Shown here in pieces: positions 5,807 through 5,809 of a DNA stretch of 5,809 bases. The DNA comes from an uncultured Bacteroidota bacterium (GTDB lineage Bacteria > Bacteroidota > Bacteroidia > Chitinophagales > Chitinophagaceae). How positions within the stretch are numbered: position 1 is the first letter of the stretch; the number at the start of each line of letters is the position of its first letter. The DNA lies in the NCBI GenBank assembly GCA_903906615.1, contig CAIVKT010000606.1, positions 1 through 5,809 of the forward strand, written 5' to 3'. A program made the position numbers and the translations under genes. The notes under the pieces are model-generated. The model had not been told where the DNA came from and did not search any database. It saw only the letters and a list, made by a program, of their open reading frames with translations.

Positions 5807-5809
5807 TTA

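Overview
The window looks like chromosomal DNA from a member of the Bacteroidota, probably near the Chitinophagales. Three things suggest this: promoter boxes of the TAnnTTTG type, a tyrosine/phenylalanine ammonia-lyase next to a FabG-type reductase (the pairing seen in flexirubin and aryl-polyene pigment clusters of this phylum), and heavy use of ATA for isoleucine. The placement is an inference from style and gene content, because no marker gene is present.

Layout. Bases 2-424 hold the 3' end of an aromatic amino acid ammonia-lyase. A FabG-like short-chain reductase (424-1158) follows in a one-base stop/start overlap; together they look like the end of a pigment (flexirubin/aryl polyene) operon. 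Facing them on the minus strand, with the stop codons overlapping, is a 505-residue multi-spanning membrane protein of the polysaccharide flippase type (1155-2672). A 116-bp divergent intergenic region (2673-2788) carries Bacteroidota-type -7 boxes for both directions. Rightward lie gmd (2789-3901) and fcl (3901-4839), again joined by a one-base overlap. These two enzymes convert GDP-mannose to GDP-L-fucose, which fits with the divergent flippase in building a fucose-containing surface glycan.

Bases 4840-5316 have no believable gene. They are filled with palindromic repeats: a 13-nt hairpin (A), a 10-nt spacer and a larger GC-rich hairpin (B). There are two near-identical A-B units in opposite orientation, a diverged third A-B unit and several partial units. 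Immediately beyond, on the minus strand, is a complete 150-residue Y1 (HUH) tyrosine transposase (5317-5769), whose stop codon lies 4 bp from one A hairpin. A further fragment resembling the repeats lies upstream of the transposase at the window edge.

The most interesting part is this right-hand third: hairpin repeats packed beside a small Y1 transposase resemble the REP/RAYT arrangement known from gammaproteobacteria. Whether this transposase acts on these repeats cannot be decided from one locus. The remaining genes are well-recognised families. Smaller points of note are a Ser in place of the usual catalytic Asn in the FabG homologue and a flippase promoter that predicts an almost leaderless mRNA.
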